Source of the DNA: Selaginella moellendorffii
Taxonomy: Eukaryota > Streptophyta > Lycopodiopsida > Selaginellales > Selaginellaceae
Direction of reading: 5' to 3'
Length of the DNA stretch: 64,000 nucleotides
Assembly: GCF_000143415.4 (NCBI RefSeq)
Contig: NW_003314300.1
Location: 1,534,230 to 1,598,229 of the forward strand
Below the pieces are notes generated by a model. The model was not told the origin of the DNA. It searched no databases and saw only the letters and a program-made list of their open reading frames with translations. The translations under genes were made by a program, and so were the position numbers. Numbering within the stretch: position 1 is the first letter of the stretch; every line of letters begins with the position of its first letter. Positions 44,349 to 54,641 of the stretch are shown piece after piece.

Positions 44349-47300
44349 CTAATTAGCTCCAAAAGTTTTCTGCAACTCAGCAATAGTAAAGCTTGCTTGG
44401 TGTATATGAATATCCACTTTAGGATCCTGGTGCAAGATGTTGATGAAGATGTAGTACATATGCTTGCAAGGAGCATATGCCTTCCCATGTTCCTCACGCT
44501 TCATAAAGTCTGGACATGTGCAAGAAGGAAAGTCTTGAATGGCAATTGTGTACTCTCCACCTTCTGTTTTGACTGTGTACTCCTTTGCGAGCACAGTGAT
44601 GTACTTCGTGGAGAGAATCTCACACTCAAGTGTTTGAGCCAAGTTTATTTTACCTTGCTTCTGCTTGGAGACAGTACCAATAAATTTAACTGCCTTACCT
44701 TGTCTTGCTGACCTCCTGTGCATCTCTGTAGGAATAGTCCTGGTTCTGTCACTCATATCTCCAACTCTCCTCTCAAGATTGAAACCAGATTTCTCAAGGT
44801 TTTCAATCTCATCCGAGGTGAGCGCAACCCCATTAGCAACCGGCCATTCTTTAGGTACTGCATCAGGTTTAGTCACTATAGTGTCTTCAAGCCGCTTTGT
44901 ATGGTTGACATCAGAGTTGCAGCAATATAACCAACACTATCTTGAAAATCCTGCTTGCTTTCGTTCCCCATGGAAACATGGGGTTGGAACAGAAGCAGAC
45001 TTATCACCACGGATCCAAGCCCAACACTTGCCCCTTGGAAGCATCCCCACACACCTTACATTTGATTTTGTTGGCACTCGACGGATTGCCCATTGCTTCG
45101 GCTCCACACTACGATAAGCAATTTCAACCTGCTGTGATGCACTTTCTTCATCAGCCACTTGAGGTGGTTCGGTTCTGGGGCGATGTCTTGGAGCAGAATG
45201 ATACTCAACATCAGGCCTGTGAGAGCTTTTTGCTCCAAGATCCATGCTAACATCTTCACCAGTAAAAGAAAATCGACGCTTTGAGCGGACGGTCTTCATA
45301 TCACCAATAGAAGCCCGAGGAGTGTACTCCATAAATGTGCCGCGGACCACTTCCTCCACTATAGTTGCCATTGTTCGTGCTGGTGGAGTCACTTTCTTCT
45401 TCATCCGATCGTGTAACATCTCAACCGAAGGTCTTGTTCCCATGTATTTTCCTTCCTCAAATGCCAAGGCTTTTGAAGACTGCTCTACAGCGCGTATCAA
45501 ATCTGATAGACATGCTTCATATAGACTCATCTTCCCTTTCCCTGCCTCAGAGGAACGCCAGCTCCAATGTTTACTCTCTGAGAGATTCACAGTTGGGGTG
45601 TATGCAAGATCCTCAAGTGGTTGATCCTTATAAAAAGATGATATTAAAAAGCAATAAAAAGAGAGGAAAAAAAGAAAAACCAACTTGAAAAGAGTGATGT
45701 CCCCATTGGAACATTCTAACTTCCCACCACCCCAACCACGACTCAAGTTGTGGTAGACAACTTACGTCAGTATGGCCATCTTCACGCCACCACATTCGAA
45801 TCTCGTTTACTTTTGCTTCATGCTCTTCTTCAGAAGGTGCAGCTTGCCATTGTTTGCACAACTCCTTAAATGCTAATTGGAAATCTGGCTTGATAAGGTG
45901 GCAGTGTTGGTTTAGGCTTTGAGCCCAATGGAACTCACATGTCTTCTCACAACCTTCTAGGGGTAGACCATTCCCAAAGACTGCCCGGACACCATTCCAA
46001 TTAGCCCCAGCCCCATCTGCCATGAAACCGCAAAAATTGGCAGGCTTACCAGTCCGCTTCAATACAATGTCGGAGAGGGACTTCCAAAATATTTCTTGAG
46101 CCATCTGGTCTTGTACTTTAAACTCTGCCGTTGCAATTGTCAAGTTACAACGTAGCCTGTGAAAAGTGCAATGTTTAAAACCATTTTAAGATAATGAGAA
46201 AAAAAACTACCTTGGATCATACACATGAGCTCCCATGGTTGTCCAACCTGCCACTCGCTCCATATGGTCAAAATGTACCCATGCATTAGCAAGGTCACTT
46301 GACCCAGACATATCCATTCGGGAAACAAGATCCACACCAGAGGCAGGGCCCATGGTAGACATTTTGAAAACGAAGGGGCGCTCTTGCTCACTAACGACTT
46401 GATCTGGAAATAAACTCCCATGGATAAACTCATAGGGACAAGTCTGTTTTAGTTCAAGGATTGAGTCGATTTTTGATTGGAGTTTCCCCTCTCGAGATTC
46501 ACACATCCAAGACTTTATCCTAAATAAAACAAAATGTAAGAGAGATATTATTGAAAAGTATGTAATAATATTTTCATACCTTCTAAGGCTAGTTGCAGGT
46601 TGCACATGTCGTAGTAACTCCCGCAAGCTAGCCTCATCCAGTTGAGTATTCTTGTAGTCCGGATCAAGTAAAGTATTTGCGATAAAATCCTTGAGCACTA
46701 TCTTCTAAACATGCTTCGGAGTTGCAGATGAGTTTCTCACAGTCTCTATCTGCACTGCATCTTTGAAATGGTTGACTGAACTCCTTTGTATCCCTTCTTG
46801 CATTGGATGTGTGTGCGTGCCAATATGTACTGCAGCTCTACCAACCTCTCCATCCCGTGGAAGAAAATAGTACATCTTGGCCCCGCAGATGGCACGACAC
46901 AATGGAGCATTCTTGCAAAACCGACACTTGAATCCAACACCAATGGTGTCACAGAGGGGAGGATTGGTTGCAGATCCTTCAAAAAATATGGAGTTTTTAC
47001 CACGCTCTTGATTGCATGCTTTATTCACACAATCCAAATACCCACCACAATGAACCATGGACACTGTGCCTTCGAAATGCTGGAAATGTGTGGTCTTGAT
47101 CTTGCACCAGTTGTGGATATCCTGCTTCGTCTCCATCCCCTTTCGTTTTGAGCTGACAAGAGGTGGTAGTTCAAAGAAGATATTGCCATTGTATGTAGAT
47201 GGGAGCTCGCTAACAAGCCTATGCAGAAAGGAACGCACGTCGATAGAGAGGCGGGAAAACTGGAAAGCATTGCAAACAGCTTGGAATATCAGTGAAGTTG

Positions 47301-47673
47301 GAGTTTGGAAATTCTTGGCTCGCACTGGACTAACATCTCCACTAGAACTAGAAGAGGAAGAAATGATGACGACCGACTCTTGCTTCACATTCACTTTAGC
47401 AGGATCACAGCCTCGCACTTTGATTGGAGATCCAAAAACTCGAATCTCTTTCGACTTGGAATGTTGCAAATCCCAATGTTGTCCACCTTCACCTACACCC
47501 GAAAGAAGAAACTCCGATCGTTCAACTACACCAATGTTGTTGCGAATCACAGCTTCCAATGAAATAGAACCGAGAGAAAGATTGAAACGTCGGCAAAGAA
47601 AACTTTCTGAAATAAGACTCTGGGAGATAGAAAGCGGTGGGTGATCTTGGTAATGCATAAGGAAGCCCTCCAT
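44349..47673 (-). pseudogene. Mutator-like (MULE) transposase with SWIM zinc finger, two nonsense codons
   Basis: Four exons, 47673-46580, 46519-46211, 46156-45685 and 45626-44349, with introns of 54-61 bp; 1,050 codons, no frameshift. N to C: a Ser-rich region, a Cys/His DNA-binding module (MVHCGGYLDCVNKAC, KCRFCKNAPLCRAICGAKMY, HIGTHTHP) recalling WRKY-GCM1 or FLYWCH zinc fingers, then the MULE core (GWTTMGAHVYDPR, GFMADGAGANWNGVRAVFG, CEFHWAQSLNQH), a linker, a second Cys cluster (RCVG, GKCWAW, TPCFHGE, CWLYCCNSDVNH), and a SWIM finger (CTCPDF..APCKH). TAG codons interrupt at 46707-46705 and 44939-44937; each could be CAG mutated by one C-to-T. It is divergent from the ParB-methylase gene. 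Mobilisation of the surrounding unit is inferred. Confidence 0.8.
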
Positions 47674-48479
47674 TTTGTTACCTTTAGGTTTTGGAACTCT
47701 GAACTTTTATAACGAAATGTCACCTCACATGTGCTATGCCATTATGTGAAAAGATAGGGCGATTTTATTCTAGGATCTAACATCGAATAATGTTGTTATA
47801 ATAAATTCTGTATGAAGTATATAGGACTATGTTGTACAATATTAAAAGTCTATATACATTGAATTCAAAAACATACTCAAATTTATTATATGCACTAACT
47901 TTTGGTAGAACGGAAAGAAATATCACGTCAAGCATGTGCCATAATATTAAAGATAGGAATGATTTTATTCTAGGATCTACCATCAACCAATTGTTGCCAA
48001 ATAAATTAAATATTGTACATATTTTCAGTACTTCATTAAAGCTAGAAATCATCATATTCTTCTAAACTCATTTAAATATATTCCATCTTTGTACTACCAT
48101 CTATCACCTATAGTAAATTATCTATATACATTACTTTGGAAATAACACCTTACGATTTAATAATCTTATATTTTCTAACAATTTCGTACTGTGATCAATT
48201 CAACACATGCGTCTGTGACATTATTTCACATTATGACATAGTCATATTAGAGCACACCTCCATTATTAAATTACAATTCAAAAGGACTTTGTCACGTGAT
48301 CAAATCTAGGGCGGAATAGAAATTGTACAGTGCTAGATTTATTATTTATTGTACAGTGAAGATTTACTGCATCCATGATGAACGGCTGTGATGAAAGTTA
48401 GGTTAGGGTTAGGGCAGCTACTGGCGTTAGGGTTTTACAGAAAGTATCGCGGGAGATTGAGAGTGACTGCGGGAACAGA
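47674..48479. promoter_or_regulatory. Divergent promoter region of the transposon genes, with telo-boxes
   Basis: 806 bp between the two start codons. GGTTAGGGTTAGGGC (about 48400-48414) and GTTAGGGTTTTACAG (48426-48440) are telo-box-like and lie 40-80 bp before the ParB-methylase ATG, as in the host genes of the left half. Confidence 0.45.
47709..48014 (+). repeat. Direct repeat pair in the divergent promoter region
   Basis: A unit at 47709-47813 recurs at 47912-48014, spaced about 200 bp. Shared blocks are AAATGTCAC/AAATATCAC, CATGTGC and an exact GATTTTATTCTAGGATCTA, then TTGTTG and ATAAATT. It lies between the two head-to-head genes. Confidence 0.7.
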
Positions 48480-48639
48480 ATGCTGCCAAGAGTAAGTTTT
48501 TCCTCCTTCTCCACTCCCTCTCCTCCACTCCCTCTCCTCCCCGCCCAGCGCCACCACACCCAGCGCCCCCGTGCCCACGCCATGCTCTGCGCCGCCACGC
48601 TGCGCACACCATGCCATGCTCAGCACCGCCACTGCCCAG

Positions 48640-48960
48640 GGCTGCCGAGCGCCGCCCACTGCCATGCCACGCCCAGCGCAGTGCTGCCTGCCCAGCACTG
48701 CCACTGCCATGCCGCCGCTGCCGTGCCGCCACTGCCCAGCACCGCCGCTGCCGTGCCGCTGCTGCCCAGCACTGCCGCTGCCCAGCACTGCCGCTGCCAT
48801 GCTGCCGCTGCCCAGCACCGCCACTGCCATGCCGCTACTGCCGTGCCGCCGCTGCCCAGCACCGCCACTACCATACCGCCGCTGCCGTGCCGATGCCACG
48901 CCACGCCAGCGCCGCGCTGCCTAGGGCCACTGCTGCCCAGCACCGCCGCTGCCAAGTGCC
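48640..48960. repeat. GC-rich 15-bp-based minisatellite inside intron 1
   Basis: Tandem units built on GCCGCTGCC(A/G)TGCC and GCTGCCCAGCACC, in multiples of 15 bp. The long ORFs in all frames here are artefacts of the repeat. It is extremely GC-rich against an AT-rich surround and lies wholly within the 746-bp first intron of the ParB-methylase gene. Confidence 0.8.
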
Positions 48961-49180
48961 CAGGCCGGGCATTTGGCTGGGCACTCCGCCTGGGCCGGCC
49001 AAGTCCACGCAGGCTGGCCAAGGCGCTTGGCTGGCAAAGGCGCCAAGTGCTTGCGCCAAATGCCCACGCTGGGCATTTGGTGTGAGCCAGCTAAGTCCAA
49101 GCGCCAAGGCTGGCTCGCAGGCAGTTGGTCTTGGCGCGGGCCGGCCAAGGTGCTTGGGGGAGGCGTGCACCGAGCCCACG
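48961..49180. repeat. Second GC-rich repetitive block in intron 1
   Basis: Repeated GGGCATTTGG, GCCAAGTGC, AAGCGCCAAG and GGCCGGCCAAG words in both orientations, able to form hairpins. No coding potential is supported. Confidence 0.6.
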
Positions 49181-49387
49181 CCCTGTTCCCCTCTTCTTAT
49201 GCATTTATAATTTATAATGAGTTTTTTTTATTTTCAGAAACGGAAGCAACTACAAAAGGAGAGGGATGTTGGATCAAAGAGAAGACATAAGGAAGATGAG
49301 ATCCAGGATGACAATCAAGTTGACCTTCAGATAGAGATTTCCACAGCAACAACTCTACCGTCTTCCCAACCACATAGCTCCAGTCCA

Positions 49388-49622
49388 CATGCACCCCCAC
49401 CACCGCCATCGATGCCACCACCACCACCACCATTACCACCACCGCCACCTTTACCTTCATCACCACCATTACCACCACTGTCATCACCACCATTACCACC
49501 ACCACCGTCATCACCACCATTACCACCACCACCGCCACCATCATCACCACCATTACCACCACCACCGTCATCACCACCATTACCACCACCACCGCCACCA
49601 TCATCACCACCACCAGCGCAAC
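49388..49622 (+). repeat. Proline-coding CCACCA/CCATTA repeat within exon 2
   Basis: A triplet-based repeat with higher-order units of about 30-48 bp (CCACCATTACCACCACCACC type), encoding PPLPPPP/SSPP runs of the ParB-methylase protein. It ends near PPAQPLSS. Confidence 0.8.
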
Positions 49623-52600
49623 CATTGTCATCACCACCATTGCTGCCACAACCACAAATGCCACTACTCTTAACATATTCACAAAATATGGCAGAAACGG
49701 AGCAGTGCCCAAGTGCGCCTGATGGCGGTGTTGGGCCCGAGTCGGGGGCTAGATCTGATAATGGTGCTACTGGAGGTGTAGCTGAAGCTGAAAGAGAAGT
49801 GGAGCTACCTGAACACATTGTCGACAAGCGCTTCCAAGAGACAGCTTTGAGAACTAAAGAGAAGGCCATTCACACGACTCTGGAGTCTCTCAAGTGGGAA
49901 GGCCCGGGGCACATGATCCGAGAAATCCCACTATGTCGATTCACTCAGACAAGCATCGTTCGGTCTGCTTCACCGCACTTCGTCAACATGGACATCTATA
50001 GTCTGTACAAATAGAATGGCCTTGGGACAAACATAGGTATGTTCCTTGTTTCGGTTTTCAAGCCAGGAACGACAAATACCCTCTCGGTGTCATCGGAAAT
50101 CGAGAGGGATTGGGATGACATTTGGAAAATGAAGTCCCGCGAATTTGACAACAAGCTTATGAGCCATCCTGAGACTCAACAATTTGTGGGGAAAATGTTC
50201 TACATTATCGATGGGAATCATCGCTGGTGCGCGTGGATGAAGTGCATCTGAGAATGCTTCCGAGACGATCCTGTCTATCACATCAATGTTCCGGTTGGAC
50301 ATGTACACGCGAGAGGATCTCTAGATTTGGCAAGGCTTGTGATAGCTTGCCACAAAATTAATGCGTAAGTACCTCTCCTTCTTCAATCACTTTTAACAAT
50401 TTATGTTTTGCAGACTGGGACAGTTTGCAGTGCAGAAACAAAGCCTAGTACATGATATCGAGCAGATCCGGTTTCTTGCCAATCTCGACGAGGATGCAGT
50501 CCGCAGCCACTATGGTGATGATTTAGCATCACTTATTCGACATCAACGAGGTCGTCAGGATGCCAATAGATGGTACAAGAATCCAGTGGCTTTTATGACA
50601 GCTGTGTGGAGTAAGGTATGTTCTTTTAAGTATACTTCTTATCATAGAATGTTTGTGTTGTCTTCAGCCATTGGTGAAGGTTAAGCAAGATGCATATGCA
50701 CAGTCGCATCGAGCTGAAAATGATCAAGAACTCTCAGAGCATTTAGCTGCAATTGACAAGAAAATCAACAGCACAAAGAAGACAAAGGTAAAGAAATTAC
50801 TTAGTGTGGCTAACCCTTGACGCCCAAAGGAGTGGTTCGATATTATAACAGAGATTGCTTGTCATGAAAGTAAGTATTGTTTATATTTACATGAAGGTTC
50901 TCACAAAAGTTATTTTTTAGTGGGCAAGACTCCAGATGAGATTATTTACAATATCTCAAAGTCAAAGCTTACATATGAGGAACAGATACACATTCTGAAC
51001 GACCTCAATAGCAGACTCAGGGAAGGAGAAAAAGGTTTGGATAGTATGATGGAGACTGTGATGAGGAGGACCATCTACATTTCACAAACTGTATATGAAG
51101 GGGAGATGTTTCTATCGCCTTTCATAGGGGATGATCCTGAGCAACTTCCATTTAAGGACTTCGTCACCATTGAGCTTACAAAACTTAGAGAGGACTGGCT
51201 GCCAAAGAAGGCCACAAGCACGACTCCATTTGATAAACAACTTGGCCAACCTTACTTCATGCGTCGAGCGGCTTTCAGGTAACATACAATTTCTCAACTA
51301 TACTCAATTGTTTATATTCTATTATAGGTATCTCCAATATAGAAGCATTCCTCTCGAAACACCGGTATGCACACGCCTCCTGAGGCATGGTGTGAGAGAT
51401 GGAGGCATGTACCCAACAACAATGAAGTTTCTAGCAGCAATAAAGCGCGCTTGTCCTTGGGAATTGGAGATGCCAGATTATGAACCAACCCACCATGAGG
51501 CTGCAAGAGGCAACAATGATGACGAAGATGATGGCCATGAGAATGTCGACACTGTTGGTGCCAATGGCGAGCAGAGTGAAGATGGCGGTGAGAACGAGAT
51601 TCTTCGAGACGAAGTCGAGCAAGAGAACCAGAACATCCAAGAAGTTCTACCTCGACGAAAGCGAGCAAATCCACATCTGGAGGAATTAGTCAACAGTGAT
51701 GATGATCGTCCAAGACGTCCCCGTAACCGAGGAACTTCTCGAGGTATATTTCTTTTTATTTTCTCCTTTTCTTAGTTCCTCAAAATGGTTGCAGCAAAAA
51801 CTGTCGGGAGTAACTTCATTCCAGCTCGTCTTGATGCTCGAGAAGAGGACTTGGAGGAACTTACATCTACCACACGCCACATGACGGTATGTAAATTTTT
51901 CTTAAATTCACATCTTATCTTTGTCTTCTCCCCCTAGATTCACCCTGTATCTCCAGTGGCATTCCGTGGTGAAGTTGGGATCTTTATTGGCTCCTATAGT
52001 TCATTGATGGCATCTTTTGAGGAGGATGCTGAGAATATGGCTATCTGGCAAAAGTGGGAGCGCTTTTGTCAGAAGATCCATAGGCGACCGCTCAAGAGCA
52101 CAAACTTCATGCTCTTTGACATGCTAGATGGTCTTCCAGACGCTAATGGTGATGTCCCAAGCTGGAACAACCTGACTAAAGACCACTTGAAGGATGCATT
52201 CCTTTTGGCAGCAATTCTCCTTCACACAACCGGTCAAGTTGCCTTCATTCTCCCGAATGACCCCCATTAGATGTCCTGCCTTATGAGGTATGCAAGTCGA
52301 GTCAACTCCAAGAGGTTCTCTTCCGGATGCATCATGAATAGTGTTGGGGTCGAGACCAAAGGTGTCCTAGGCATGCCAGAGAAGGTAAGAAATCATTTTC
52401 TGTTTTGGTTGTCTCTAAAGTTTTATTATTCAGGTTATGATGTGGACCTACCATGTGTTTTGCAGAAAAGAAAATGACAGTTTTCGTGATAGCGAGCGTG
52501 CTACAAGGGTTTTGCCAGGGTATGACAACTTTACTGACATCATACCAAATCTCATAGACGACGACATCCGCAACACATTGTCTGGGTATCGGTTTCGATC

Positions 52601-52986
52601 TCCATCGGCGATGCATGTCCTACTTGAGCTTTATTGCCCAACTAGAGGTGTTGTCATCGATTGCACAGCAGGTAGTGGTTCGATGGTCGAAGCAGCACGT
52701 GACTCTGGTAGATCGGTGTTTGCGATTGAAGAACATGAGTTCTTCAAACGCCATCTTCGAGGTTTTTGTCCTTCTCTATCAGTTGCTTCTAGGAGGTAAT
52801 TTATGATGTTTTAAAAACTTATAAATAATATATATTTAGTTTTCTAGAAGTCTTCCTAGGTATGCTGGCACATCATATGCTATTTGTAAATTGAGGAGTG
52901 GTATGAAAAATCTATTTATTAATGATACATTAAAAGACAATTGAATGCAATGAGAAAGATGTGTCACATGTCAATGTGATAATGAT

Positions 52987-53090
52987 TGTGACACTGACAG
53001 TGTCAGTATAGCAGATAGCGACAGTGATAGTGTCAGTGACAGAGACAGTGTCAGTGTCAGAGATGACAAAGTTACAGTGTCAGTCTGTCA
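52987..53090. repeat. Cluster of CAGTGTCAGT motifs after the methylase gene
   Basis: CAGTGTCAGT or TAGTGTCAGT occurs at 52998, 53028, 53046 and 53075, with GACAGT/GTCAGT spacers. At the left end GACACTGACAGTGTC is a near-perfect inverted repeat. One further CAGTGTCAG is at 53962-53970. It may be a short-unit satellite or an array of protein-binding sites. Confidence 0.6.
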
Positions 53091-53221
53091 AAATTCATAA
53101 TTACTAATATTATCAGTTTATTATCTATAGGTAATACAATTTTGTTAATAAAAAAAAGGCAAGAGGGGGGGGGGGGGGATGAATAATATCATAGTGTAAG
53201 AATTATTAGTGGCTGGAATTT

Positions 53222-53831
53222 TCAGTAGGATGGCCTAAAAATACCATATTCAGCACTTGTGGGTGTAGGATTTACTAACGGAATATTGTTTCTCACCATG
53301 AAATGATAATGATTGTGTGTTTTTAACTCTTTCTTGATTTTCTTATACATCCATTTATGCACACCTTCCACACCAGTTCTTGGGCAGTTGTGACAGTGTT
53401 CTAGAAAAGTTTCTAGACCCATACAGCCTTCCGTTTTATCTAAATAAAAGTAGTAGATAGGACACTGGAGATAATATGTGTTCATTCTTTCAAAAGTTTC
53501 AACCATATCGGGAGCAAGATCTTGAAGAAACATCTGGCATCGCTCTTGAAGCACATGAGGCAATCCATCTTTTGTAGCAACATCTAGAACATTATCTGGA
53601 AGAGGGATCTCTTGTTCAGTCACACTTGGGGCTACAAAAGAAANNNNNNNNNNNNNNNNNNNNNNNNNNNNNNNNNNNNNNNNNNNNNNNNNNNNNNNNN
53701 NNNNNNNNNNNNNNNNNNNNNNNNNNNNNNNNNNNNNNNNNNNTTGGTAGAAGTTGGAGATGGAGGTGGAGACTCAAGGATGAGATGCATGGGGGCCAAG
53801 TGCGAGTAGCAATAGCATTTTCCCTAGCCAT
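53222..53831 (-). pseudogene. Unknown Cys/His protein, copy A, crossing an assembly gap
   Basis: The C-terminal part (53222-53643) reads SFVAPSVTEQEIPLPDNVLD, HVLQERCQMFLQDLAPDM, YYLQCPIYYFYLDKTEGCMG, FLEHCHNCPRTGVEGVHKWM, AEYGIFRPSY. The start (53831, MARENAIATRT) lies beyond 100 Ns and needs a one-base shift to reach the ESPPPSPTST segment equivalent to copy B. The first cysteine pair is CPIY instead of the CPIC of copy B. Whether the shift is real or an assembly error near the gap cannot be told. The family is unknown. Confidence 0.55.
53644..53743. other. Assembly gap of exactly 100 N
   Basis: A run of 100 N, probably a gap of unknown size. It falls inside copy A of the tandem Cys/His genes, where a collapsed duplicate could have broken the assembly. 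Confidence 0.98.
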
Positions 53832-54089
53832 TCCTACACTCTAAACAAACTAAAATTTCAATGTTGAAAACATCCCTTGTTGGTATTTATACTAAGAAAA
53901 GATCTAGGGGTTCTTGAAAGTTTAAATTGTCAGTCTCAAAAATGGGACTTCAGAATTATAACAGTGTCAGAACCACTTGTATATATAATAATATCTTTAT
54001 ACATGCTAGAATAATATCATTCTCGAAAATATAAGATTCTCCACTTTACTCATAAAGAATTAACCTTTTGAAAAAACTATGCATGACTT

Positions 54090-54641
54090 TCACATTACAT
54101 TAAAGGGTGGCCTAAATATCCCATATTCAGCACTTACTGATGTAGTGTTCACCAATGGAATATTGTTCTCCACCATAAAATCATAATAGCTGTGTGTTTT
54201 TAATTCTTTCTTGATTTTCTTATACATCCACGCGTGCACACCTTCCAAACCCACTCTTGGGCATTTGCGACAATGCTCAATAAAATTTACCAAACCCATG
54301 CAACCATCTGTCTTGTTTAAATAAAAGTTGCATATAGGACACTGAAGATAATATGTATCTACATTAAGCTCCCCTGCCATATCTGGAGCAAGATCTTGAA
54401 GAAAATATTGACATCGCTCTTGAAGCATTGGAGGCAATCCAACTTTTTTAACAACATCATAAGGAAGGAGTTTTTGTTCAGTTGCACTCGAGGTCGCAAA
54501 TGGAAGAGCCTCACAACAGCCCTCAAAATGAAGAGGATTGTTGCGTAGAGGTGAAGGTGGATTATTGGTTGAGATTGAAGATGGAGGTGGAGACTCATAT
54601 GAGAGGCCTTCGGGACCAAAAGTAAACTTCTTCCTAACCAT
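54090..54641 (-). CDS. Unknown Cys/His protein, copy B
   Basis: 183 aa from the ATG at 54641 (MVRKKFTFGPEGLSYESPPP); four earlier codons start at a TTG. A Ser/Pro-rich N-terminal half precedes a compact domain: PPMLQERCQYFLQDLAPDM, YYLQCPICNFYLNKTDGCMG, FIEHCRKCPRVGLEGVHAWM, KKIKKELKTHSYYDF, AEYGIFRPPFNVM. C-x2-C and H-C-x2-C could bind one zinc. I do not recognise the family. It is a tandem duplicate of copy A and sits downstream of the ParB-methylase gene on the opposite strand, inside the candidate terminal repeats, so it may be element cargo (inference). Confidence 0.6.
   Translation of the reverse strand: MVRKKFTFGPEGLSYESPPPSSISTNNPPSPLRNNPLHFEGCCEALPFATSSATEQKLLPYDVVKKVGLPPMLQERCQYFLQDLAPDMAGELNVDTYYLQCPICNFYLNKTDGCMGLVNFIEHCRKCPRVGLEGVHAWMYKKIKKELKTHSYYDFMVENNIPLVNTTSVSAEYGIFRPPFNVM

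Larger units (their letters stand above)
48480..52799 (+). pseudogene. ParB-like/DNA-methylase-like fusion protein gene, four nonsense codons
   Basis: Nine exons: 48480-48491, 49238-50364, 50414-50615, 50668-50869, 50921-51278, 51328-51743, 51795-51886, 51938-52384, 52434-52799. Introns are 49-52 bp except the first (746 bp). The 1,073 codons stay in one frame. N to C: a basic start (MLPRKRKQLQKERDVGSKRR), a polyproline region, a ParB/sulfiredoxin-like motif (FYIIDGNHRWCAWM), a helical middle, an acidic linker, and a methylase-like domain with LFDMLDGLPD in the position of motif IV, AFLLAAILLHTTGQVAFILP, then motif I VVIDCTAGSGSMVEAARDSG and FAIEEHEFFKRHL. The order IV before I is that of the beta-type N6A/N4C DNA methylases. 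Stops: 50012-50014 (TAG), 50249-50251 (TGA), 50818-50820 (TGA), 52268-52270 (TAG); each is one C-to-T step from CAG or CGA. Function in transposition or element marking is inferred. Confidence 0.72.

Noticed and set aside
48427-49210. Six-frame ORFs of 70-200 codons in the GC-rich block
   Set aside because: Tandem repeat without stops in any frame; low-complexity His/Ala/Pro products and a good intron explanation.
49212-49869. Minus-strand Val/Met- or Gly-rich ORFs
   Set aside because: Antisense of the proline-coding triplet repeat.
51744-51794. Acceptor at 51775 for the ParB-methylase gene
   Set aside because: It would put a stop 12 codons on; the acceptor at 51794 keeps the frame with a sensible protein.
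44937-52270. Stop-codon reassignment, programmed readthrough or RNA editing to rescue the transposon genes
   Set aside because: Host genes use all three stops normally; nuclear U-to-C editing is not expected here; cytosine deamination explains all six stops.
38688-53090. CRISPR array
   Set aside because: The regular repeats at 38.7, 48.7, 49.4 and 53.0 kb are contiguous tandem units without unique spacers; the genome is eukaryotic.
53160-53180. Poly-G run
   Set aside because: Simple homopolymer, possibly a sequencing artefact near the gap; no G-quadruplex context beyond the run itself.
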